From contig NZ_CP024770.1 of assembly GCF_011395035.1 (NCBI RefSeq), forward strand, positions 310,001-374,000: a stretch of 64,000 nucleotides of DNA, given 5' to 3'. Shown piece by piece: positions 9,121 to 17,501 of this stretch. Numbering within the stretch: position 1 is the first letter of the stretch; each line of letters begins with the position of its first letter. The notes under the pieces are model-generated. The model had not been told where the DNA came from and searched no databases. It worked only from the letters and a program-made list of their open reading frames with translations. The translations under genes and the position numbers were made by a program. Source of the DNA: Pantoea cypripedii (GTDB lineage: Bacteria > Pseudomonadota > Gammaproteobacteria > Enterobacterales > Enterobacteriaceae).

Positions 9121-10159
9121 CATATTACTTCTCATAGGTATGTGAGATGTATAATCACAATTGCACACTTTATTCAAGCCATCAGGATTCAGTTTTGGTT
9201 TTTTGGCTTCCGTAGAAATTAATGTTTTGCCATTTATATATGCCGGAAGTGTTCTTATGACTATAACATCAATATCTTATGTTTTCTTTAATCCACGGAT
9301 TATATAAATTTAGTCGCGATTATTTTAATGATAAAACAGGGAGTCAAAGGATAAGGTTGTTGCATCATGTGAAATAATATTGGTTAAATTCAATGTTTCT
9401 CTGCGAGTATTGGTTGGGCAGAGTTCCGAATTTTTTGTCGAAAATATTCACATTGACTGTCAAATACCTGGAGTTTCTCCACCTTTATTAATCTATTTTT
9501 GTTTAGCTCTGTTCTTCTTTGCTGACCTGCACTATGTTGAGATGAAATTTTCATATGGAATACTATGTTTATAGTGCGTTTTTTTATTGCATCAGATAGG
9601 AATTACTTATTAATAGCCAATCATTTTCCTACATGATGTGGTTATTAAAATCTTTAATATATGTATGTTTATATTAAGGTTAAAAAATTAATACTAAAAT
9701 AGCCCAATACTTTATTAAAAGTCATGCTTTTGGTTGACTCTTCACACTTTTAAAAGAAAGTCGTTTGCTACGTTTCCATAGAAATTCAATCGTATTGAAA
9801 TTAATAATATTTTTATTCCATAACATCACAATGATTTAAATGGAGTAGATAGAAGGCTGTCTTATAAGTAAATACATCTTTATAGTATGTAATTAACCAA
9901 TCTACTTTTAGACTAGTGGCTACATTCTTTAAACATATTATTCAATGGCTAATTAAGAACTCTGTTTAATTAAATATTCTGTTATTTCCATCCTACAATC
10001 ACATCATACAATTCAGTCTCATGGAAACATTCATTTCTTGAATCAATTGAATCCAAAACACTATTTCATAATAAAAACTGCAGGCTGAACTTCTCGGGAT
10101 ATGAAATTTCTCCATTAGTAATCCCCATATCTTATTGATTTATAATTAATTATTAAAAA

Positions 10160-10178
10160 TTTTCAGACTGAAAACACC
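10160..10178. repeat. Dispersed palindromic repeat, copy 3
   Basis: TTTTCAGACTGAAAACACC, two changes from the other copies; the palindrome TTTTCAG-A-CTGAAAA is perfect here. Confidence 0.55.
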
Positions 10179-11110
10179 ATCAATAACTAATCCAAATGAA
10201 TAAAAAAGACATTCCTGGAATGAGAATGCACACAAATTAGTTTTAACTCCTGAACACTTAACTTAAAAGTGAACATACTTATAACTAATCTAAACAACAA
10301 CCATAAGCGTATGACTTAGAAATGCATTTCTATTAGATTCAAAGCGAAAAATTATCATGACGTGGGGCAGGTGGAAGACATCATGCTTCCTCTCAAGAGG
10401 AAAAGTTTTCACGTTATAGTGAATTGCAATTTAATTGTCCGAGTTTCATTGCAAAAAAATGCATATTAGTTATGAGTCTTTAATGATGGCACTTAGCCAT
10501 AAATCCAGACAGTGATCATTGAAGTTGCTTATTTTTCTTCAGACTCAAGCTTAGTCATTAATAGTTTTCTTTAAATCGAATGATTCAATTTTAACCGCAA
10601 ATAATGTATCTAAAGCAGACTCATTATCCTAATCGAAACTGTATATTTATTTTATGATTAGACAAAATTTTCTATTAGGATCTTGAGTGTAGTAATAAAT
10701 GATAGGAAGACACTAACGAATGTATAATTTTGGAATAAAATTATATTCTAAATTAACGCAGAGGGTAGGGGATAAATTGATAAGAGTATTGTGATATTTA
10801 TTGCAGACGGTTTAAATCAGTTTGAGAAACTATTGTGCAAATGAGAATTATTATTTCTCTATATATTTTTATTAGCTTCTCTGAAATAAGAAGGTTAAAT
10901 TAAATGTTACAGTGTAACCTAATAAAGTTATTTATAATCATATAGTTAAGAGCTTTCAAATCACTATCATGCCTTATATTTCAATATATGGAGTTCGGAT
11001 TTACTTATCTATGCTGGTTGTTTTTTAAACAGATAAAAATGTTCTGAATAATTTCAAGAGGAACAGGTTAGCGTCGAGATGTAGCTGAATATTGATAGTA
11101 TTTATACTCG

Positions 11111-11412
11111 TTATCCACAGGATAGATCTAATAAAGTGGATCTTATATTGATCTAATAGGGATCTTATATATGATCTTTATAAAGATCTTAAGGATCTAA
11201 GCATCGGAAAGTTTATATTTATCATACTCTTAAAGAGGTTTTTGTTCCTCTAAACATGCAGTTTGTTCTTCTAAACATGTGATCTGTTCCGCTAAATATG
11301 TAATTTGTTCCTCTAAAAATGCTATGCGTTCCTCTGGATATGCTGTAGTGTTCCTCTGAATATGCAGAAAGCGTTCCTCTGAACATGCAGTGCGACGTTT
11401 ACCTGTGGATAA
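11111..11412. other. Plasmid replication origin (oriV) core
   Basis: A consensus DnaA box TTATCCACA lies at 11111-11119 and its inverse TGTGGATAA at 11404-11412. Between them is an AT-rich segment (about 11121-11205) with seven GATC sites in roughly 80 bp, then seven iterons. DnaA boxes, Dam-site cluster, AT-rich unwinding region and iterons next to the initiator gene are the standard parts of P1/RepFIB-type origins. Confidence 0.8.
11244..11388 (+). repeat. Seven origin iterons, 21-23 bp period
   Basis: Seven direct copies of a 16-base iteron, consensus GTTCCTCTRAAYATGC, start at 11244, 11265, 11286, 11307, 11328, 11350 and 11373. The spacing is about two helical turns, so bound initiator would lie on one face of the DNA. 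The last copy ends 49 bp before the initiator start codon, so binding could also autoregulate the gene. Confidence 0.9.
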
Positions 11413-11437
11413 CTATGGCAGGGGGAGGTTAAAGGAA

Positions 11438-12346
11438 ATGTCCAAGGATATAAATGACTTAGGTCTAACTGTCGAGTATGAAAATAAAACCACAGGTGAA
11501 CTAGAGTACATCTCATCCACAAGCAACAAATCGATCCAGCCGTTATCGCTGCTACGTTTGAGTGTATTCAGCCCTGTGGGTTTGATCGAGAAAAAGAGCG
11601 TCGGCAATCGCTCGATGGATGCCTCAGAAGAGTTCCGTAACCTCGAAATTGTCAACAAAGAAGGGTACAACAAAGTCACCATAAATGGTCCTAAATTGGA
11701 TATGGACACAGATTTTCGCACCTGGGTGGCCATCATTTCTGCATTAACTCACACGGAGATGAAAGAGGGTAAGGTGACGTTGCCGTTCACCGAATTTGCG
11801 CGTCTGTGTGAATTCAATTCGCGGCAGGTCAATAAGAATCTGAAAGAAAGGATTGCGAAATCGCTTCGTAAAATTACACAAACGTCGATCCATGTGTACA
11901 AGGAAGATGGTGAAGATATCGTGAGCGCCACCACGCACCTTATCAACTTTTCTAAGGTGGATACCGCCAAGAATCAGGTAATCATTGAGTACAATCCAGG
12001 GCTCCGGGATCTTTATAACATCGATCTTAAGCGCGTGTTAAAGCTCAAGGTATTTCCTGCCATTAAGCGCAATGAGGTGGCTAAGGCCATTTATACCTTC
12101 CTGGAAGGGCTTCCAAACGTTCCAAACAAAGTTCAGATTGTTACCTTCGAGCGAATCCAGGAACGCCTTAACATGCGTTCTGAGCCTCGTAAGCAGCTAA
12201 TGATAGTGAGGAAAGCTATGAAGCTCCTGGAGGAGGTGAAATACCTGACTTACACCGAGGGCTACAAGGTCGTTCAGGGTAAGAAAAGGATCTACTTTAC
12301 GATCACTTCCCGTGATCCGGATCTTTCTGAGAACAATGAAGTATAG
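11438..12346 (+). CDS. repA: Plasmid replication initiator, Rep_3/RepFIB-like family
   Basis: The product has 302 residues from the ATG at 11438, which follows GGGGGAGG; an in-frame GTG at 11390 is less likely because it overlaps the last iteron. The protein follows the two-winged-helix plan of Rep_3 initiators (RepFIB RepA, P1 RepA): an N-terminal half with FRTWVAIISAL and FTEFARLC, and a C-terminal half with IYTFLEGLP and the helix KQLMIVRKAMKLLEEV. It binds the flanking iterons and, with DnaA, opens the origin; excess copies couple origins and limit copy number. Thirty iterons flank the gene. The symbol repA follows common usage for this family. Confidence 0.9.
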   Translation: MSKDINDLGLTVEYENKTTGELEYISSTSNKSIQPLSLLRLSVFSPVGLIEKKSVGNRSMDASEEFRNLEIVNKEGYNKVTINGPKLDMDTDFRTWVAIISALTHTEMKEGKVTLPFTEFARLCEFNSRQVNKNLKERIAKSLRKITQTSIHVYKEDGEDIVSATTHLINFSKVDTAKNQVIIEYNPGLRDLYNIDLKRVLKLKVFPAIKRNEVAKAIYTFLEGLPNVPNKVQIVTFERIQERLNMRSEPRKQLMIVRKAMKLLEEVKYLTYTEGYKVVQGKKRIYFTITSRDPDLSENNEV

Positions 12347-12428
12347 GTCCCGAGACGGCATTGTTATACATTGGTGCTCTGATATTAACTAAGCGTAATT
12401 TATTGTTTCTTCGATATAAAACCGTTTT

Positions 12429-13551
12429 GTTCCTCTAAATATGCAAGCGAAAGCTTGCCATATTATTCAACTCGCCCCTTGGTGTTCCTCTAAACATGCA
12501 TTCAAAAATATCGCAGTAGTCATCCATGAGAGGGCTGGGCGTTCCTCTGAATATGCATTATAAGTCTCTGTGCACTTTATAGCGTTCCTCTAAACATGCT
12601 GAAAGCATGTTATGAATCCCGGAAACAGGGAGGGGTTATCCTCATGCATATGGCTTGAGATACTATGTTCCTCTAAACATGTTGGCGATGAGTTGCACGG
12701 TGTTCCTCTAAACATGCACCTCAAACTGTTCCCGTAAATATGCATCTGTGGTTTTTGATACTTGTGCTGTCGAGTTGAGAGAATCGTCGTTCCTGTAAAC
12801 ATGCAAATCTGTTTGTGAATTGATCGTTTATGGAGTGCAAAATGATCAGGCGTTATTCTAATGATGCTGATGCCGCAAGCCGTTCCTCTAAACATGCTAA
12901 GTCATATCCCGGGTGTTCCTCTAAAGATGCAGCGATTCTTCAACAGATGTTCTTCTAAACATGCAGCAGTGAGTTCCAGCAGTGGTGTTCCTCTAAACAT
13001 GTAGGTCCCTTGTCTTTTGCAAGTTGTAACGGAGGTGGGGGGGCTTCAAGTTGATTAGTGTGAGATGAGTTTTCATCAACAAAATCAGATATGTTCCTCT
13101 AAATATGCATTCATCTGATAATGATGTTCCTCTGAGTATGCAGCCTCATGAGAGGCGTGTTCCTCTGAATATGATACGAAAATCGTTAACGTGTTCCTCT
13201 AAATATGCTGTTTGTGAGATGTTCCCGTTCCTCTAAAAATGCGTCAAAAGGGATATGTTCCTCTGAATATGCAGAGACGAGGCCATGAGTTGTTCCTGTA
13301 AACATGCAGCTTAAGCAGTTTATCGGACTATCAATCCGGATCGTTCCTCTGAACATGCACAAACGAGAGATGAGGGGGGTTGCCTGACCCGATTTTTGTT
13401 CCTCTGAACATGCAGTGTGACAGGGAGGCGTTGATGTGATGATCATAAAGTAATCATTGTGTTCCTCTTCGCATGCGACTTAGAGATAAAACTCAAAAAG
13501 GTATGATTTTGAAATGTTGATAATTTGTCCGTAGCGTTCCTTTAAATATGC
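12429..13551 (+). repeat. Twenty-three dispersed iterons downstream of the initiator gene (incompatibility/copy-control locus)
   Basis: Twenty-three copies of the origin iteron start at 12429, 12484, 12541, 12584, 12667, 12702, 12728, 12789, 12882, 12915, 12949, 12987, 13093, 13126, 13159, 13193, 13227, 13257, 13292, 13343, 13398, 13461 and 13536. All have the same orientation and a few carry mismatches. Unlike the origin set, spacing is irregular (26-106 bp), with one run of seven at 30-35 bp. The whole gap between the initiator and parA is filled by them. By analogy with P1 incA they should titrate and pair initiator to restrain copy number. No gene is supported in this stretch. Confidence 0.85.
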
Positions 13552-13811
13552 GACTTTAGCAATTGAACTGGACATCCATGCGGCTGAAATAAACCTGAAA
13601 TCCGGTATTTATCCCGATTAATCAATGTGATGTCAGTATGATAAGAAACTTCGTGATACAGACATGTCTGCAGTCTTATTGGGATAATCTCAGTTTTATG
13701 AAATAAATCCATCCGCGAAGAAAAAATCCAGTTTTTAGGTTTTTTACTGAAAAATTGGCAGATTACGGTTTTTTGTGTACTATTCGAAAAGACATTATTA
13801 CTGAGGTGCTT

Positions 13812-15014
13812 ATGAAGCGTGATTACGGCGATGTGCTGGAGACAGCGAAGCGAGCGAACAGTATGTTGCAGGGACTCAGCAACCATATTGAACAGCAACG
13901 AGTTGAATTTAATCAGACTGGTTATTATCAAACGTATTCGCGCAACGCTGTTGCCAATTTTCCACTGCTTAGTAAGCACGCCGTGGTCGCTGCGATCAGT
14001 GATATGGAGGAAGCTGGCTATGAGTTTGGGAAAAAGCAAACAGGCAGTACCTCACAATATGCACTCAGCCTGCAGAACGTGATCGATATTTATCATCACC
14101 GCAAGGTGCCCAAATATCGTGATAAACACAAAGGTCCCTTTGTTGTGTTCGTGGTTAACCTGAAGGGCGGCGTATCTAAAACTGTCAGCACCGTTACACT
14201 TGCACACGGTATGCGTGCTCATCCTGCCATGTTACACAATGATCTGCGGATCCTTGTCATCGATCTTGATCCTCAGGCTTCAAGCACCATGTTCTTAAGC
14301 CATAAAAACAGCATTGGTTCTAAAGCGGAAACAGCCGCCCAGGCGATGCTGAACGATCTTGGCCGTGAGCAGTTGCATAGTGAATTTATTCAGCCAACTG
14401 TCATGCCTGGCGTTGATGTCATGCCCGCCTCAATTGACGATGGTTTTGTCGCAAGTGACTGGGAAGCTCTGGTACAGGAGTATCTACCGGGGGTCGCACC
14501 ATCGGAAGTGTTACGCAGAAACGTCATCGATCGACTCGCAGACGACTATGATTTTATCTTCGTCGATACTGGCCCACATCTCGATTCGTTTATGCTTAAC
14601 GCCATTGCTGCCAGCGATATCCTGCTGACGCCGACGCCACCAGCGCAGGTCGATTTTCATTCCACAATGAAGTATCTGACCCGTTTGCCTGAGATGCTGG
14701 AGCGTATTGAAAAAGAAGGTGTCGAACCACGATTAAAAGCCAATATTGGTTTTATGTCGAAGATGACGACGAAACATGATCATTTAACTTCTCAGAGCTA
14801 CGCGCGAGAAGTGTTTACTAAATCTATGCTTGATGCCTCTCTACCGCGGCTTGATGGTTTTGAGCGATGCGGTGAATCATTTGATACGGTTATCAGCGCC
14901 AATCCTATTTCATACCCCGGCAGCGCGGATGCCCTCAGAAAAGCCAAGTATGAAGCAGAGCAATTTTCTCGTGCAGTTTTCGACCGCATTGAATACATCA
15001 GGAGCACACTGTGA
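13812..15014 (+). CDS. parA: Plasmid partition ATPase ParA, P1 (type Ia) class
   Basis: The product has 400 residues from the ATG at 13812, preceded by TGAGGTG; the longer frame from 13755 lacks a ribosome site. A deviant Walker A motif KGGVSKT is at residues 118-124, with VIDLDPQ and FIFVDTGPH further on as the switch and Walker B segments. The N-terminal extension of about 100 residues is a DNA-binding domain, as in P1 ParA, which represses its own operon. The protein forms ATP-dependent patches on the nucleoid that pull ParB-parS complexes apart. It overlaps parB by 4 bp. Confidence 0.95.
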   Translation: MKRDYGDVLETAKRANSMLQGLSNHIEQQRVEFNQTGYYQTYSRNAVANFPLLSKHAVVAAISDMEEAGYEFGKKQTGSTSQYALSLQNVIDIYHHRKVPKYRDKHKGPFVVFVVNLKGGVSKTVSTVTLAHGMRAHPAMLHNDLRILVIDLDPQASSTMFLSHKNSIGSKAETAAQAMLNDLGREQLHSEFIQPTVMPGVDVMPASIDDGFVASDWEALVQEYLPGVAPSEVLRRNVIDRLADDYDFIFVDTGPHLDSFMLNAIAASDILLTPTPPAQVDFHSTMKYLTRLPEMLERIEKEGVEPRLKANIGFMSKMTTKHDHLTSQSYAREVFTKSMLDASLPRLDGFERCGESFDTVISANPISYPGSADALRKAKYEAEQFSRAVFDRIEYIRSTL

Positions 15015-16000
15015 GTACTCATAAGACGGTACAACGTATCGGCCGCACCATGGGCCAGACTGCAATTGCCAGCTTTATTGATAGCAGCAATACTTCACGA
15101 ACTTTCACATTAAAATCGGGCAAAACAGCCACCTTTGCTCGTCAGCTCATTCCGCATGGCGATATTGAGCAGAGAACCTATGTTGACCCACAGGTCAATG
15201 GCCGCGATCAGGCTACGTTGACGGAAGAATCTGTTAAAGACATCACGCGTACCATTGGTTTGCAGCAGTTCTTTCCCGCAATTGGGCGGGTTAAAGATGG
15301 GCGCATCGAGATTATGGACGGTTCACGTCGCCGTGCAGCTTGTCTGTTTGCTGAAGCAAGTCTTGAAGTGCTGGTCACTACAGACGAACTGGATATCAGT
15401 GATGCTCGCCAGTTAGCCGCCGACATTCAGACTGCCAGAGAGCACAACCTGAGGGAACTCGGATTACGTTTTGCCATCATGAATGAAAATGGCATGAGCA
15501 AAAGCGACATCGCAAAAGCGGAAGGGATCTCAAACGCTAAAGTTACCCGTGCGTTTCAGGCGGCTTCTGTCCCGGCGGAGCTGATTGCATTATTTCCGGT
15601 GGTCTCCGAACTGACTCTGCCTGACTATCAACTGTTGCTTGATGTGACAGATAACGCCAAAGCAGAAAGCGTTGAGATCAGCGACCTGGCTGAGCAGGTT
15701 CGCACCATGATGAGTGTAAACCGCAATGATGGGATGACTACGGATGAGCAAAAAACAGAGATCCTCAGTTATTTTCGTTCAGCCAAACGTAACCTGGTAC
15801 CCAAAAAGCCGAAGCCTCTGACCACAGAAAAACTGGCTGACTTCGAAGATCGTAACCTGCTGGCGCGCCGCAAAGTGAATGCAGAAAAGCGTTCGGTCAG
15901 CTATGAATTTGTCCGGTTACCCAAGGATGCGGTGGATAAAATCGAAGAGGCGATTAAGCAGGTGCTTGAGAGTGTCAAAGGGGCGAAAGTCAGAAGTTAA
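15011..16000 (+). CDS. parB: Plasmid partition protein ParB, P1 type
   Basis: The product has 329 residues, starting at a GTG that overlaps the parA stop (GTGA). It matches the P1 ParB plan: GRDQATLTEESVK, the box II segment IEIMDGSRRRAA, a helix-turn-helix around GMSKSDIAKAEGISNAKVTRA, and a C-terminal dimer domain with SYEFVRLP. It binds parS and recruits ParA. P1-type parS normally lies just downstream of parB; I found no P1-like heptamer/hexamer set there, so the site is either diverged or elsewhere. Confidence 0.95.
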   Translation: MSTHKTVQRIGRTMGQTAIASFIDSSNTSRTFTLKSGKTATFARQLIPHGDIEQRTYVDPQVNGRDQATLTEESVKDITRTIGLQQFFPAIGRVKDGRIEIMDGSRRRAACLFAEASLEVLVTTDELDISDARQLAADIQTAREHNLRELGLRFAIMNENGMSKSDIAKAEGISNAKVTRAFQAASVPAELIALFPVVSELTLPDYQLLLDVTDNAKAESVEISDLAEQVRTMMSVNRNDGMTTDEQKTEILSYFRSAKRNLVPKKPKPLTTEKLADFEDRNLLARRKVNAEKRSVSYEFVRLPKDAVDKIEEAIKQVLESVKGAKVRS

Positions 16001-16014
16001 GCCCAATGCTGATT

Positions 16015-16030
16015 GGCTCCTCCGGGAGCC
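16015..16030 (+). terminator. Stem-loop just after parB
   Basis: Perfect 6-bp stem GGCTCC/GGAGCC with a TCCG loop, 14 bp after the parB stop. It lacks a T tail, so it is a weak terminator candidate. Confidence 0.35.
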
Positions 16031-16146
16031 ATTATCCCATGCAGTAAAATCCTCACCACGAAGTCAGGCCATCAATTCAGCGGAGCTCGGACTTCAGGGT
16101 TCCGCGACTCAGAACTTTCTCCGGCAGGATGAGACACAATGTTTAA

Positions 16147-17310
16147 TTACTCATCGCCAAAATAGCGAACCTGCAAATGACGGTCGATTGCTGTAATTGC
16201 TGAGTTTATTTTTGGATCAAGTATTGTTGATGATGACTTTACATCAAACAAAAAGATTTTATCTTCGATAATTCTCGGGACAGAGATTCTTTCAATATTG
16301 CCTTCAAATTTATAATCATGTAAGTAATAAAAACCTTTTTCAGCGTCGTTACTTGTTGCCTTGCTTTCAATTATGCTGTCAATCTTATGATAAGATGAAT
16401 GAAGTGTTTTTAACAACGTTTTAATGCAATCAACATATTCAAAAAACACCGAAAGTCCTTCTCTCTGCTGCGAAGACTGGGTGATTTTATCGCTTACTTC
16501 TGCTATGGCTATGTTGATGATATTCAGATGGTCAGCTATATCTTCCGCACTCAGGCGGGAATAATTTTCTCCTGCAACTTCATGTCTGATTTCTGTGCAT
16601 ACGGCGGAAAAACCATGATCAGACATGCAGCTGGATTTCGGTGGAGAAGAACGAGCTGCAGCTGAGTATGACTCAACAAGGGAGCGATATTTGTTCTTCA
16701 TACGAAGAGTATCCTGAAAAGACTCGGCTATTTTTACCAGGGGTTTTTCCATTGTTGTCCTGTCAGACAATAAACAGAACATCTCCTTAGAAAGGAATGA
16801 CTTATTGCTTACTATTTCACCTTTCTCAGTGCTATTGTATAGTTTATTAATAATATTATTAAAAAGGAAAACCACTTCTTTGTCGGATGTTAAGAGACCG
16901 AGCATTTTCTCGCCCGTTGCTGCAACAAGTAACTTCATTGCTTCAGTATTACTATCAATAAATTTTTTTGGCATAATTTCTTCAAAGGTAAACCCGGCTC
17001 GCAGGGCATCACAAAGATAGTGCAGTAGCTCGTTTCCGGGTGCTTTTTTTCTTATTAATGTCTCAACTCCTTTCTTTATATCATCAATATGTTCTGCTCG
17101 GTTTTTTTCCTGAGAATTAAGGGCTGGTTGTGTTTTCTTTCCTGAGAACAGAAAACTGGCGATTCTGTGCCCGAAACCTGATTTCAGGTTATCATTGCTG
17201 TTTTTTGTAACCGTTATCTTGTCTGGAAGAACAAAAGGTGTTGTGCCTGGTTGTGACGAACTGGGTGCTAAGACCGTCTGAGATGTAATACCTGGTGTTA
17301 TTGCTGGCAT
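16147..17310 (-). CDS. Unknown protein, candidate secreted effector
   Basis: The product has 387 residues. Its ATG follows a good ribosome site (GGAG). The first 35 residues are rich in Ser, Thr, Pro and Ile (MPAITPGITSQTVLAPSS), typical of type III export signals; there is no Sec signal peptide and no transmembrane segment. The remainder is mostly helical, with HIDDIKKGVETLIRKK and a long helix around IADHLNIINIAIAEV. No catalytic motif or family is recognised. It is transcribed convergently with parB. Export by a type III system is an inference from the N-terminus and from the neighbouring effector-like genes. Confidence 0.6.
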   Translation of the reverse strand: MPAITPGITSQTVLAPSSSQPGTTPFVLPDKITVTKNSNDNLKSGFGHRIASFLFSGKKTQPALNSQEKNRAEHIDDIKKGVETLIRKKAPGNELLHYLCDALRAGFTFEEIMPKKFIDSNTEAMKLLVAATGEKMLGLLTSDKEVVFLFNNIINKLYNSTEKGEIVSNKSFLSKEMFCLLSDRTTMEKPLVKIAESFQDTLRMKNKYRSLVESYSAAARSSPPKSSCMSDHGFSAVCTEIRHEVAGENYSRLSAEDIADHLNIINIAIAEVSDKITQSSQQREGLSVFFEYVDCIKTLLKTLHSSYHKIDSIIESKATSNDAEKGFYYLHDYKFEGNIERISVPRIIEDKIFLFDVKSSSTILDPKINSAITAIDRHLQVRYFGDE

Positions 17311-17501
17311 GATATATTTTCTCCATATAGATTGCCGAGTAAATTACGTCTTAATAGCGGAGATATAAATATTTAATGATGATAATGAACTGATGTTTAT
17401 GTAAATTCATACACACTGTCTGATTATTTATCTGATAATGAGATTGAGCTAACCCGTTCTCCCATACACTGAGCTAACTGTTTTATATTCCTGGTGTTCT
17501 T

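Larger units (their letters stand above)
7099..11100. other. Gene-poor, very AT-rich 4-kb region upstream of the origin
   Basis: No reading frame here exceeds about 75 codons, and none has a convincing start signal or recognisable domain. Composition is visibly AT-rich, with many short A/T runs. The only structure I can point to is a palindrome present three times (listed separately). It may be degraded DNA, a nucleoid-protein silencing region, or part of the origin's AT-rich flank. Confidence 0.6.

Noticed and set aside
8857..9177. Opposed 71- and 74-codon ORFs in the gene desert
   Set aside because: They overlap each other on opposite strands, lack ribosome sites and domains, and are expected by chance.
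12590..13446. Minus-strand ORFs at 12590-12895 and 13186-13446
   Set aside because: They are translations through the iterons, which explains their recurring Cys-Met-Phe-Arg-Gly-Thr pattern; no ribosome site.
12429..13551. CRISPR-like array of short repeats with variable spacers
   Set aside because: The 16-base repeats match the origin iterons beside a Rep_3 initiator, spacers vary from 10 to 90 bp, and no cas gene is present.
16001..16146. P1-type parS boxes
   Set aside because: TCGCCA occurs once near 16150 but no heptamer partners or spacing consistent with P1 parS were found.
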